DNA from: Anaerolineae bacterium
Lineage (GTDB): Bacteria; Chloroflexota; Anaerolineae; UBA4142; SHND01
Assembly (NCBI GenBank): GCA_020851635.1
Contig: JADZCJ010000037.1
Span: 1 to 64,000, forward strand
Length of the DNA: 64,000 bases
Direction of reading: 5' to 3'
Part shown: piece after piece, positions 16,779 through 25,355 of the stretch
Layout of the letters: each line of letters opens with the position of its first letter
How positions within the stretch are numbered: position 1 is the first letter of the stretch
Notes under the pieces: model-generated
Told to the model about the DNA's origin: nothing
Databases searched by the model: none
Seen by the model: only the letters and a program-made list of their open reading frames with translations
Program-made: the position numbers and the translations under genes

Positions 16779-17689
16779 AAGTGTGCCTGCTCATCCAGTC
16801 CGGACATGTATAGTTCTCTCAAACGCCGGGTGATCGGACCCGGCACGCCGTCACCAATTACGCGGCCGTCCACCTCGATCACCGGTGTCAAGCCGCCGAA
16901 CGTGCCCGTGACAAAAGATTCCCCCGCCGAATACACCTGGACCAGTGAAAAATCTCGCTCAAATACCTGAATGTCGTTCGCGCGACACAACTCGATTACT
17001 CGTCTGCGCGTGATGCCGTTCAAACAATGCTGTCCGGCAGAGGTGCATACTTGGCCCCGCGTGACGATAAAGAAATTTGTCGAATTGCACGTGCTGACCG
17101 CGCCGTGCACATCGAGCATCAGCGCTTCATCTGCGCCGGCCGCAAGCGCCTGGTTGAGCGCCATCACTTCATGCAGTTTGCTGTGGCAGTTGAGTTTGGG
17201 GTCTAGTGTGTCCGGTGGAGGACGCCGAATCGTCGAGGTAAACAAGCGGATGCCCTGCTCAAACACGTTGGGATTCGATTGTTTGTGCTCGGCAATGATC
17301 ACAATTGTCGGACCGCTTGTCGTCAAGCGCGGGTCCTGGGAGGGTGTCTTTTTGACGCCGCGCGTGACCATGAGCCGAACATGTACACCGTCGTGCATGT
17401 CGTTGGCGCGCACCGTCTGCCATATTGCTTCTGCCAGCTGTGCGGGTGTCATCCCGATGTCGAGGGCGATTGCTTTGGCGCCCTGATAAAGACGGTCCAG
17501 GTGTTCATCGAGAAACACAAGAACGCCATGATGCAACCGCAACCCTTCCCACACACCATCCCCGATCAAAAAACCACTGTCAAACACCGAGACCCGAGCT
17601 TGACCGCGCGGGACCAGCTCACCATTCACATAGATCAGGACGTGTTCATTGCGTTCATCCGCCACCGCGTCATGGGTTCCCCGATACAT
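16775..17689 (-). CDS. class IV aminotransferase (branched-chain / D-amino-acid type)
   Basis: Protein of 304 aa. Motifs are VNGELVPRGQARVSVFDSGFLIGDGVWEG at the N terminus, PKLNCHSKL with the expected PLP lysine, DEALMLDVHGAVSTCNSTNFF, and TGTFGGLTPVIEVDGR. The fold-type IV enzymes transfer amino groups between branched-chain or D-amino acids and keto acids, and the sequence does not settle which. The frame extends to 17713, but ATG at 17689 follows AGGAAGAG at a normal distance and is chosen. It overlaps the M24 gene by 4 bp. Confidence 0.85.
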   Translation of the reverse strand: MYRGTHDAVADERNEHVLIYVNGELVPRGQARVSVFDSGFLIGDGVWEGLRLHHGVLVFLDEHLDRLYQGAKAIALDIGMTPAQLAEAIWQTVRANDMHDGVHVRLMVTRGVKKTPSQDPRLTTSGPTIVIIAEHKQSNPNVFEQGIRLFTSTIRRPPPDTLDPKLNCHSKLHEVMALNQALAAGADEALMLDVHGAVSTCNSTNFFIVTRGQVCTSAGQHCLNGITRRRVIELCRANDIQVFERDFSLVQVYSAGESFVTGTFGGLTPVIEVDGRVIGDGVPGPITRRLRELYMSGLDEQAHL

Positions 17690-17699
17690 ACACTCTTCC

Positions 17700-17792
17700 T
17701 TAATCCACCACAACTAAATCGTGACTCAATCCCGTCAAATTGCGGCTGCCCTCAGGAATGACCACGACAATGTCCTCAATGCGAATTAGGAC
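17700..17792 (-). pseudogene. C-terminal remnant of an M24 (Xaa-Pro) peptidase gene
   Basis: On the minus strand, a frame running out of the permease gene reads LIRIEDIVVVIPEGS then NLTGLSHDLVVVD and stops at 17700. This is the typical end of Xaa-Pro dipeptidases (RIED-V-V, NLT, final V-V-D). Nothing upstream in the frame encodes the rest of the protein; the frame overlaps the 3' end of the ABC permease. It is best read as the scar of a deletion that joined the permease to a former M24-aminotransferase cluster. It is not the end of the intact M24 gene at 15582-16778. Confidence 0.6.
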
Positions 17793-18760
17793 AGCCCGCG
17801 TTCGCCACGGACATAGGGGATCCCCAGCGCGGCGGGCGCTCCGATGCGCTTGCGGATCGCCGCGCGCGAGCCAACGATGAGGACGATCACGGTCAAGGCA
17901 TAGGGGAGCATCTCCAAAAAGAATTGCAGATTGCGGTCATAAAAAAACGGATTGGCGACGCCAAACACCTGTTGGACGCCCTGCATATCCAGAGTAAAAC
18001 GACGCAGCGAACCAAACAAATACGACCCAATCGCCGCCCGCACCGGGTCCCACTGGGCGAAAATTACGAGCGCGATGGCGATCCAGCCAAAACCCGACGT
18101 CGTAAACTCACTAAACCAACCGGGCGAAATGGAAAGCGACAGCGCGCCGCCCGCCAGTCCCGCCATTATGCCGCCGACAAACACATACAAATAGCGCCAC
18201 GCATACACATTAATCCCCAACGAGTCCGCCGCCGCCGGATATTCCCCGATGGCTCGCAGGTGCAATCCCGCGCGCGTGCGATAAATATAGAACCACACGG
18301 CGGGAGTCAAGATATACCCAAAATACACCAGCGCGCTCTTGTTTTCAAAAAAGATGGGTCCGACAAATGGAATTTGCGAAAGCACGGGGATGCTGAATGC
18401 AGGAATCGTGGGGACGCCGGTCGCGCTTGCCAGCCCTTCGCCCAGAACGAGCGAAAGCCCGATGCCCAAAAACGTGAGCGCCAAACCGCTGACAACCTGG
18501 TCCGCGCGCAGTGTGATCACGACAAATGCATGCAAGAGACTGAGTGCGCCGCCCGCAATCATCCCCGCCAGCAGCCCAATCCACGGATCACCCGTCGCGT
18601 ATGCCGTGCCATAAGCCGTCACCGCGCCCATCAGCATCATGCCTTCGACGCCGAGATTCATGACGCCCGAACGTTCGGCGAGCAGTTCCCCCATCGTCGC
18701 AAACAACAGGGCGGTCCCGTTCGACACACCGGCGGAAAAAATGTTAACCCAAAAGTTCAT
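17786..18760 (-). CDS. nucleoside-type ABC transporter permease (YufQ/NupQ-like)
   Basis: Protein of 324 aa with about 8-9 hydrophobic segments. The segments ERSGVMNLGVEGMMLMGA, IGEYPAAADSLGINV, GGIMAGLAGGALSLS and WDPVRAAIGSYLFG are typical of the inner-membrane permease paired with BMP-family purine nucleoside lipoproteins. It lies downstream of a second permease with a partial MITE-like repeat between them. Its usual partners, ATPase and binding lipoprotein, are 8 kb away. The C-terminal end overlaps an M24 gene remnant in another frame. Confidence 0.88.
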   Translation of the reverse strand: MNFWVNIFSAGVSNGTALLFATMGELLAERSGVMNLGVEGMMLMGAVTAYGTAYATGDPWIGLLAGMIAGGALSLLHAFVVITLRADQVVSGLALTFLGIGLSLVLGEGLASATGVPTIPAFSIPVLSQIPFVGPIFFENKSALVYFGYILTPAVWFYIYRTRAGLHLRAIGEYPAAADSLGINVYAWRYLYVFVGGIMAGLAGGALSLSISPGWFSEFTTSGFGWIAIALVIFAQWDPVRAAIGSYLFGSLRRFTLDMQGVQQVFGVANPFFYDRNLQFFLEMLPYALTVIVLIVGSRAAIRKRIGAPAALGIPYVRGERGLS

Positions 18761-18769
18761 ATATGCCTT

Positions 18770-18837
18770 TAATAGTTATCATTGAGACACTATGACGCGC
18801 GTTCATAGTTGCCAAAGTCCCTCCGACAACCTGCTAG
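18770..18837 (+). repeat. partial copy D of MITE-like element (right half)
   Basis: Runs from AATAGTTATC through GACGCGCGTTCATAGTTG to the complete right inverted repeat CTCCGACAACCTGCTAG (18821-18837). The left inverted repeat is missing. The terminal CTAG supplies the TAG stop of the upstream permease (18834-18836). The left edge is 10 bp from the start codon of the next permease. Confidence 0.8.
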
Positions 18838-19964
18838 CGCGCCCGCGTCACACGAATGTGATAACGGTTCAGAACTTCGCTGCTGATCAATGTAAACAAT
18901 AGTATCCCCTGAATCATGCGCGCGAGACCGCTGGGTTGAATCTCGCGGCTTCCGATCAAAAGCCCGCCAAACAGAATCGCTACGGGGACCACTGCCCACG
19001 GATTGAGTTTTGCAAGCCACGCAATAATGATGGCGGTAAAACCATACCCGGGAGATATGCGGTCCTGCAAACGATGGACCACCCCCGTCACCTCAGCCAT
19101 GCCCGCAACCCCCGCCAACCCGCCCGACAACATAAACACCACCACCGTCATCATCGCGATATTCACCCCTGCGTACCGGGCAGCGTTCGGGTTATCGCCA
19201 ATCAGACGAATTTCATACCCAAAGCGCGTGCGTTCGAGCAAATACCACACCAGCGCCACCGCGAGCATCGCAATGACAAAACCGAGATGAAGCAGTATGC
19301 CCGAAAACGCGGGCAAGATTGCGGAAAAATCGGTCAGGCGCGGCAGCCATGCGGCGCGTGGAAATTGCGGCGTCATCTGAAACCCGCGTTCGCTCCATGC
19401 CCCAAACACCCAAAACGCCACCCAATAGACCGCGATATAGTTCAGCATGAGCGTCGTAATGATTTCGTTGACGCCAAAACGCGCTTTGAGCAAGCCCGGG
19501 ATCAAGCCCCACAACGCGCCCAGGAGAAACCCAAACAAGAGCATCAAGGGAATAAAGACCCACGCGGAGGCGTCCTTGCCGAGCACTGCCTCGATCACCA
19601 GCGTTGCGCCCCACGCGCCCAGAAAAAACTGCCCCTCTGCGCCAATGTTCCACAATCGCATGCGGAAAGCCAGCAAACATGCCAGCGACGTCAGAATCAG
19701 CGGTGTTGCCTTTACCAACGTATCCGAAATGACATACGCGTTCCCAAACGCCGCTAAATAAATGGCGCGAAACGTGCGAACGGGGTCTGCGCCCACCCAG
19801 AGCAATATCAGCGCGGTGATGAGCAGCGCCAGGATGACCGAGCCGATGGTCGTCGCCCACGGCAGCCAGCGCGGCGAATCGAGACGCGGCTCCAGGTTCA
19901 CACTGAGCGGAAAATGCCAGCTTGGCGCTTTGGTCTGCGGCGAGGGTTCAATGACGCGCGCCAT
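18834..19964 (-). CDS. nucleoside-type ABC transporter permease (YufP/NupP-like)
   Basis: Protein of 376 aa with about 10 hydrophobic segments after a short cytosolic start. Characteristic segments are NIGAEGQFFLGAWGA, FGVNEIITTLMLNYIA, IGDNPNAARYAGVN and GYGFTAIIIAWLAKLNP. It forms the membrane channel with the next gene and should import purine nucleosides with the BMP lipoprotein and ATPase of the same window. Two starts are possible, TTG 19967 and ATG 19964; ATG is chosen, with GAGG 9 nt upstream. Its stop codon lies in the terminal repeat of a MITE-like element. Confidence 0.88.
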   Translation of the reverse strand: MARVIEPSPQTKAPSWHFPLSVNLEPRLDSPRWLPWATTIGSVILALLITALILLWVGADPVRTFRAIYLAAFGNAYVISDTLVKATPLILTSLACLLAFRMRLWNIGAEGQFFLGAWGATLVIEAVLGKDASAWVFIPLMLLFGFLLGALWGLIPGLLKARFGVNEIITTLMLNYIAVYWVAFWVFGAWSERGFQMTPQFPRAAWLPRLTDFSAILPAFSGILLHLGFVIAMLAVALVWYLLERTRFGYEIRLIGDNPNAARYAGVNIAMMTVVVFMLSGGLAGVAGMAEVTGVVHRLQDRISPGYGFTAIIIAWLAKLNPWAVVPVAILFGGLLIGSREIQPSGLARMIQGILLFTLISSEVLNRYHIRVTRAR

Positions 19965-20040
19965 CAAGAGGTTCCTCTGAGGTCATGCAATCCTTTTTCA
20001 ATAAAGGTGTCCTTTGTCCCGCCGGGCTCCGTCAAGGGCT

Positions 20041-20183
20041 CGTACAAGTATAACTTGCTTGCCGAAATGGAAACCAGTGCCAGTCCCCGGAACGCGAATC
20101 GGCGCGAATCGTTCGCCAAACTGCGGCTTGGCACGAATCTCCACAAAATGCTGGGGACAAAATAAAATTCGCGTAAATTCGTA
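20041..20183 (+). repeat. 143-bp intergenic repeat, copy 1
   Basis: Begins CGTACAAGTATAACTTGC and ends in AAATTCGTA. It matches 29601-29743 at 140 of 143 positions in the same orientation. It fills most of the gap between the acetyltransferase stop and the permease start. Short internal repeats (GCGAATCGGCGCGAATCG, GCACGAATC) are visible. A weaker match continues to GCTCATTCAAGC at about 20228. Confidence 0.9.
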
Positions 20184-20258
20184 ATGATTCGCGAGGATTC
20201 GCGTTTTCCAGTCTCTGGCTCATTCAAGCAAATTCGGGAAATTGTAAATTTACGGGTC

Positions 20259-21767
20259 CTAACGCAAACTCGCCAGGTTCTGATACAGTTTCAGCCCCAA
20301 CCGCGGGTGCGCTTCGCACACCGAGTCGAGCTCCTCCTTGGTGAGCGCAAAGACCCGCGAGTTTTCACAAGCGACTGCGCCGCTGTTGACAAACTCGCCA
20401 AAGGCAATCCTTGCCCCAATGACCTGCCCCTCCCCAAAAGTCCGTTCCCCCTGCCTGAACGCGCCTCTCAACACTAGATAGAGCGGGTCGGGCTCGAGCG
20501 TCTCTCCCTCGGCAACATCAAACGCGTTGCCCGCGCGATTCACCAGATACACTTCGAGCGGCGTAATGTTCTTGAACGCAGGCGATTTTAGCGCGCGCAG
20601 ACGGTTTTCCTGCGCCCGCGCAGCCCGGATGAACTCTGGCGCGACAATCTCAAAATACTCTTGTGAGGATGGGGTCAGCTCGAACGGTCCCAGTTCCCAC
20701 GGCGTGTCGAGCTTGGCAAATTTCACAACATCAATCCTCCCCGTATTGTGAAAGACCATTCCCGGCACATAACTCGTTGGCAAAAAACCCATGTCATACA
20801 GCGTTTGCTGCATGCGCGGACTATACGCGCTGGCATCCACCTCAATGACCTGTGCCGCATATTCGTCCATCGCATGGTCCACCGCCCACCGCAGCAGCGA
20901 ACCCTTTACCGTGCTGTCCTGCGCGATCAATTCGATGATACGCACGCTGTCGTGACGCGGATGATGAATCAAGCCCAATGCGCCGAGTGTGCGGTCGCCC
21001 TCCGACGCAACAACATACTGCGCCTTGCGCGCCTGCAGCTGTGACATGCCTTCGTCAATACTGCCGCCCCCAAAAATTTCTGGCTCGGTCAGGCGCCCCT
21101 GCTCGATTTTCAAAACGCGAATGAGCGACGACGCGGTGAGCGGGTGAATGTCAATCTGTTGATCAACGGGATAAGGATTCACCCCATCGCGCACGGTCAC
21201 CGTTTCATCCAACTCCAGGTTCTTGAGCGAGAGTCTGGCGAGCGGCTCGATGGCGGGAATGATTTCAGCTTGCCCCACCCGCCGCAGCGCTCGCCCATTG
21301 CCAAATAGCTGCCCGCTCAAGATCAGCGTCTCGCGCCACGCCATCATATAATGCAGCGGCAGGACCCCCAGCGGCACCAGGCCAAGACGGTCGTTGATCT
21401 TTTGCGTTTTGGGATGCACCGTGCGCGCTTCGGCAAACACAAATTCCGCGCGGTCGTCCGACGCATCCACCAACGCCGCCAGCATCGCGCGTCCCAACCC
21501 CTTGCCCGCCACGTCCGGGTCAACTACGACGCGTCCGATTTCCCCGATCTGGTCGTTGTAATCGCCAAAATTCAGAATGATCGCGCCCGACGCCACGATC
21601 TCGCCGTTATCCTCAAGCACGAGCCAGATAATATTGTCCGAATAAACCCCGCGTTTCACCCATTGCGGATCATAAAATTCGGGCATGGCATAGTCATCGC
21701 CATAATTCTTGCGAAACAATTCGATGACCGTCTCGATATCAGATTCTTGAATGGGTCGGACGTTCAT
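20259..21767 (-). CDS. two GNAT-like domains with C-terminal cyclic-nucleotide-binding-like region
   Basis: Protein of 502 aa. Residues 1-150 are a GNAT domain (MNVRPIQESDIETVIELF, IGRVVVDPDVAGKGLGRAML with the acetyl-CoA loop). Residues ~220-340 look like a second, degenerate GNAT unit (GALGLIHHPRHDSVRIIELI, LYDMGFLPTSYVPG). Residues ~415-500 resemble a cNMP-binding beta-roll (LYLVLRGAFRQGERTFGEGQVIGARIAFG). Such fusions place acetylation under small-ligand control. The frame extends to 21878, but ATG at 21767 overlaps the upstream stop as ATGA and begins the GNAT fold. It is the last gene of the seven-gene operon. Confidence 0.75.
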   Translation of the reverse strand: MNVRPIQESDIETVIELFRKNYGDDYAMPEFYDPQWVKRGVYSDNIIWLVLEDNGEIVASGAIILNFGDYNDQIGEIGRVVVDPDVAGKGLGRAMLAALVDASDDRAEFVFAEARTVHPKTQKINDRLGLVPLGVLPLHYMMAWRETLILSGQLFGNGRALRRVGQAEIIPAIEPLARLSLKNLELDETVTVRDGVNPYPVDQQIDIHPLTASSLIRVLKIEQGRLTEPEIFGGGSIDEGMSQLQARKAQYVVASEGDRTLGALGLIHHPRHDSVRIIELIAQDSTVKGSLLRWAVDHAMDEYAAQVIEVDASAYSPRMQQTLYDMGFLPTSYVPGMVFHNTGRIDVVKFAKLDTPWELGPFELTPSSQEYFEIVAPEFIRAARAQENRLRALKSPAFKNITPLEVYLVNRAGNAFDVAEGETLEPDPLYLVLRGAFRQGERTFGEGQVIGARIAFGEFVNSGAVACENSRVFALTKEELDSVCEAHPRLGLKLYQNLASLR

Positions 21768-23152
21768 GCTCGCTCCATAAACCCGCGCGCAAACGCCAGA
21801 AACGTCTCTACATCTTGCGTGTTGCTCACCATGCCCAGCGAAACGCGCACCGCGCCGCTGCTCTTGCCGTCCACGCACATACGAAAATCATCCACGGTGA
21901 AACGAGACACATACTGCGGCTGCCGAAAGCATTGCGACAGTTCAGTGCCGGTGATGCCGAGCGCAATTTCGCCGCCGCCGGGATTGCAAAAACAGCCCGT
22001 CCGCAGCGAAATATTCTGCCTATTGGCGCGCCGCTCAATTTCGCGGTGGTCCATGGCGCGCCCGTCGGCATCGTAAAAATTCATCGTGATTGTCCCGCCG
22101 CGCATTTCTGTATCGGTGGGTCCATAGATGCGGACGAGGGTCGCCCCATTCGGATGTTTGAGCTCATTCAATCCGTCCAGCATATGGGCGGTCAGCGCCT
22201 GTACACGTTCATGAATGAGCGCGTGCCCTATCGCCTGAATGTGCTCCAACCCGATGCCAACGGCGGGAATAGACAGGTAATTGAGTGTCCCATCCTCGAA
22301 CGCCGCTTCGCCCTCGCTCATATAATACTTGTCACCCTGCACCGATGCCACCGTGATCGTTCCCCCCGCAAACCAGGGTCGCCCAAGTTTTTTCAGAATT
22401 TCGCGTTTCGCGATCAGCGCACCCACACCCGTGGGATAACCAAAGACCTTGTAGAACGATTGCGTCACAAAATCCGGTTTGTGACGCGACAAATCCAGAG
22501 GATTCGTCGGCGTGAACGCCGCTGCGTCGAGCAAGACATCCCAGCCGCGTTGGTGCGCCCACTCGATAAATTCCAACGGGTGCTGCACGCCCGAAAAGTT
22601 GGATTGGGCGGGATACGCCAGGAGATTATTGCCCTTCGGACCGGGTCTTTCCAGCTCGTTGCGCAGCGTCTCGGCGTCCACACGCATATCGGGAAGAATC
22701 ACGGGCACATAGGTGACTTGCGCGCCTTTGGCGCGCGCAAATTCGCGGATGCCGTTGACCGAATTGTGATTGTCAAACGTCAACACATAGCGGCTCTGCG
22801 GCGCAAACGGATAGGACTCGCCAACCAGTTTGAGCGCGCCGCTCGCATTCTGGGTAAAGATCGCGGCATACTCGGCGGGATCGGCGTTAAAAAATTTCAG
22901 GATCGCCGCCCGCGTCCCTTCGACCAGATCGGTCATGGCTTGCGAGGTCGGGTTGGACGAATGGGGATTGCCAAAGACGTGGGCGCGCAACAGCTCCATA
23001 TGCGCGCGCAATTGCGAGTCGGCATACAGTCCCCCGCCCGTATAATCCAGATATGTATGTCGCTGCGCGTCGAGGCGCGCATACTCGGACGCGCGCAGGG
23101 CGTCGAGTTTTTCCGTCACGCGATATTTTTCGACGAGCGCCGCTTTCATCAT
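21764..23152 (-). CDS. class V aminotransferase (cysteine desulfurase / Moco-sulfurase-like)
   Basis: Protein of 462 aa of PLP fold type I. Motifs are TYLDYTGGGLYADSQL, FGNPHSSNPTSQ, DAAAFTPTNPLDLS, SFYKVFGYPTGVGALI with the PLP lysine, and RTGCFCNPG with a candidate persulfide cysteine. The NPHS and TGCFCNPG segments resemble the aminotransferase part of molybdenum-cofactor sulfurases more than IscS. It overlaps PRPP synthase and the acetyltransferase by 4 bp each, so translation is coupled. The sulfur acceptor is unknown. Confidence 0.78.
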   Translation of the reverse strand: MMKAALVEKYRVTEKLDALRASEYARLDAQRHTYLDYTGGGLYADSQLRAHMELLRAHVFGNPHSSNPTSQAMTDLVEGTRAAILKFFNADPAEYAAIFTQNASGALKLVGESYPFAPQSRYVLTFDNHNSVNGIREFARAKGAQVTYVPVILPDMRVDAETLRNELERPGPKGNNLLAYPAQSNFSGVQHPLEFIEWAHQRGWDVLLDAAAFTPTNPLDLSRHKPDFVTQSFYKVFGYPTGVGALIAKREILKKLGRPWFAGGTITVASVQGDKYYMSEGEAAFEDGTLNYLSIPAVGIGLEHIQAIGHALIHERVQALTAHMLDGLNELKHPNGATLVRIYGPTDTEMRGGTITMNFYDADGRAMDHREIERRANRQNISLRTGCFCNPGGGEIALGITGTELSQCFRQPQYVSRFTVDDFRMCVDGKSSGAVRVSLGMVSNTQDVETFLAFARGFMERA

Positions 23153-24138
23153 ACCCCACCGTGCCCATACACAAACAAATCGCTGATGGACTCGCCAAAA
23201 AAGTTTTTGCGGATCGCATCGGCAAACACATGCGCGACCGAAACGATATGCAGCTTGGGGTGATGTTTGCTGGGCGGCTGATAGATCGTGTCCGTCGTAA
23301 CAATCCCCGTAATTTCGGGCATCGCGCCCAACCGTTCCAGCGCATTGCCGGTAAAAAGCCCGTGGGTACAGACGAGTTGAATTTCCTGAATCCCCTCGCG
23401 CACCAAAATCCTCGACACCTCCGCCATCGAACTGCCGGTCGCAATTTCGTCATCATAGATGAGCGCGCGCTTGACGCCCTGCAGTTGACTGCCAATAATG
23501 CCGCTAATGACGACTTCGGTATCTGAAATCCGTTCCTTGTTGCCCGCCGCAACCGGCAAACCGCCCAGGTCTTTGGCAAAGCGCGCCGCCGATTTGGCGC
23601 TGCCAATATCCGGAGCGATCACAATCGTGTCTGACAGGTCCTGCCTCGCAAAATACTCTTGAAAGACCGGGCGGCTGGTGAGCGGGTCGGTCGGAACGCT
23701 GAAAAAGCCGTGCACTTGCGGCGAATGCAGCATCATGGTCAACACATGTGTCGCGCCCGCCGTCACGAGCAAGTCGGCGATCAAGCGCGCCGTGATCGAA
23801 ATGCGCGGCGCGTCTTTTTTGTCCGAACGCGCAAAGGAAAAATACGGAATCACCGCATGCACCTCCCGCGCCGACGCGGAACGCGCAATATCGAGCATCA
23901 TCAACAATTCCATCAAATGATCGTTAACGGGCGGCGTGAGCGATTGGATGATATAAACGTTGCGCGAACGGACGCTCCGGCACAACTGGATATGCAGGTT
24001 GTCATTGGTAAAGCGCCTGATTTTGGTTTCGCTCAACGGCACGCCCATACAATTCGCAATATCTGACGCCAGCGCATTGTTCGAGCCCCCGCTGAAAACA
24101 CGGATATCATCTGCGTTCAAGGTGTTTTGATCTTTCAT
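23149..24138 (-). CDS. prs: ribose-phosphate pyrophosphokinase (PRPP synthase)
   Basis: Protein of 329 aa from ATG 24138 (a longer frame to 24189 overlaps the upstream gene). Motifs are FSGGSNNALASDIANCMGV, FTNDNLHIQL, SVRSRNVYIIQS, PYFSFARSDKK, ITARLIADLL, IVIAPDIGSAKSAARFA and the PRPP-binding DDEIATGSSM. It makes PRPP from ribose 5-phosphate and ATP. The usual regulatory-loop sequence ARQDRK is changed to ARSDKK. It is embedded in an operon rather than standing with housekeeping genes. Together with adenine deaminase and the nucleoside importer it could feed purine salvage. Confidence 0.88.
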   Translation of the reverse strand: MKDQNTLNADDIRVFSGGSNNALASDIANCMGVPLSETKIRRFTNDNLHIQLCRSVRSRNVYIIQSLTPPVNDHLMELLMMLDIARSASAREVHAVIPYFSFARSDKKDAPRISITARLIADLLVTAGATHVLTMMLHSPQVHGFFSVPTDPLTSRPVFQEYFARQDLSDTIVIAPDIGSAKSAARFAKDLGGLPVAAGNKERISDTEVVISGIIGSQLQGVKRALIYDDEIATGSSMAEVSRILVREGIQEIQLVCTHGLFTGNALERLGAMPEITGIVTTDTIYQPPSKHHPKLHIVSVAHVFADAIRKNFFGESISDLFVYGHGGV

Positions 24139-24173
24139 AAATTTTTGGACAACGCCTGACCTCTTGTCGCCGT

Positions 24174-24956
24174 CTATTGCGCGGTCCAACCCCCATCCAT
24201 GGTGATCGCCGCACCGGTCATTTGATTTGCCGCCTCCGAGCAGAGAAACACAACCAGCTGGGCGACCTGTTCGATGCTCACAAATTGCTGTGACGGCTGC
24301 TTTTCAATCAACAGCCCCCGGGCGGCGGTCGCAATCTCCACACCCGATTGCGCGGCGCGGTCCTCGATCTGTTTCTCGACCAGACTCGTCCGCACCCAGC
24401 CGGGACAGACCGCATTGACGGTGATCCCCGTGCCTGCCGTTTCGAGCGCAACCACTTTGGTCAAACCCACCAAACCATGTTTGGCAGCAACATACGCCGA
24501 TTTGTTGATCGAGCCCACCAGCCCGTGCGTTGATGCAATATTGACGATGCGCCCCCACCCCTTGCGTTTCATCAACGGCAGCGCATCATGGATCGCGTGA
24601 AACGCCGCCGAAAGGTTGATTGCGATGATAGCATCCCACCTGTCGCGCGGCAGCTCGTCCACGGGGGCAACATACTGAATCCCCGCATTATTCACGAGAA
24701 TCTCGACAGGACCCAGCTGCGCGCGCGTCCATTCCACCATCTCGTAGATTTCGTCGGGCGACTGTAAATCGGCGGGATGGTGCATCACACGCACGTTGTA
24801 TGCCTTTTCGAGTTCGTTTTCAATTTGTTCGATTTCGCGCCGTTCCCCAAATCCGTTCAAAACGATATTTGCGCCCTGTGCCGCAAGCGCGCGGGCGATG
24901 CCCAGACCGATGCCGCGTGTCGAGCCGGTTACGAGCGCGATTTTACCCTTGAGCAT
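24174..24956 (-). CDS. D-beta-hydroxybutyrate dehydrogenase (SDR family)
   Basis: Protein of 260 aa, the full length of a short-chain dehydrogenase. Motifs are TGSTRGIG at 10-17, NNAGIQYVAPVDELP, IVNIASTHGLVGS, and the catalytic YVAAKHG. The segments CPGWVRTSLVEKQI and IEKQPSQQFVSIEQVA are characteristic of 3-hydroxybutyrate dehydrogenases, which interconvert 3-hydroxybutyrate and acetoacetate with NAD. It lies 32 bp after the cNMP-binding protein gene and 35 bp before PRPP synthase. A role in polyhydroxyalkanoate or ketone-body metabolism is inferred. Confidence 0.88.
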   Translation of the reverse strand: MLKGKIALVTGSTRGIGLGIARALAAQGANIVLNGFGERREIEQIENELEKAYNVRVMHHPADLQSPDEIYEMVEWTRAQLGPVEILVNNAGIQYVAPVDELPRDRWDAIIAINLSAAFHAIHDALPLMKRKGWGRIVNIASTHGLVGSINKSAYVAAKHGLVGLTKVVALETAGTGITVNAVCPGWVRTSLVEKQIEDRAAQSGVEIATAARGLLIEKQPSQQFVSIEQVAQLVVFLCSEAANQMTGAAITMDGGWTAQ

Positions 24957-24988
24957 TTTTTCCGGTCCTTGTCGTCACACCACACCTC

Positions 24989-25345
24989 TCAGACATCCGC
25001 ATTGCGGCGGACGCGTTCCGCCAACACCTGCATCATTTCGAGAGCAAAAAAGGGGGCGTGCTGAATCAAAAAGTAAAAATCGCCCTCGTTGACTTGAATG
25101 AGGACACAATCGCTTTTTGCCGTCGCGGTCGCGCTGCGCGGTTTTTTGCTGATCAACCCCATCTCGCCAAAAAAACCGCCGGGCCCCACCACTTCGAGAA
25201 ATCTTTTGTGATTGGCGATTTCGACCTGCCCCGTCTCCACCACATAAAAAAACCTGTCGTCGCTGTCGCCCTCGGCAAAGATGGTTTGTCCCGCCGTAAA
25301 GCGCTTGGTGTTGCGTTCACGTTTTACCAGTTCAACAGCCGCCAT
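24989..25345 (-). CDS. cyclic-nucleotide-binding domain protein
   Basis: Protein of 118 aa that is one cNMP-binding beta-roll: FTAGQTIFAEGDSDDRFFYVVETGQVEI, FLEVVGPGGFFGEMGLISKKPRSATATA, FYFLIQHAPFFALEMMQVL. The FGEMGL-x-PRSATA phosphate-binding cassette is intact. There is no effector or DNA-binding domain. The real start is the ATG at 25345, with GAGGAGC upstream; the frame extends further by chance over the aldolase gene. It starts 10 bp after the aldolase stop. It probably acts as a small ligand sensor on a partner protein. Confidence 0.85.
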   Translation of the reverse strand: MAAVELVKRERNTKRFTAGQTIFAEGDSDDRFFYVVETGQVEIANHKRFLEVVGPGGFFGEMGLISKKPRSATATAKSDCVLIQVNEGDFYFLIQHAPFFALEMMQVLAERVRRNADV

Positions 25346-25355
25346 TGATTGCTCC

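Noticed and set aside
20032-20227. Short coding gene inside the 143-bp repeat
   Set aside because: The shared frame has no consistent start and the few differences are mostly non-synonymous.
21768-21878. Extended N terminus of the acetyltransferase (from 21878)
   Set aside because: Arg/Gly-rich shadow overlapping the aminotransferase; ATG 21767 gives the standard ATGA overlap and begins the GNAT fold.
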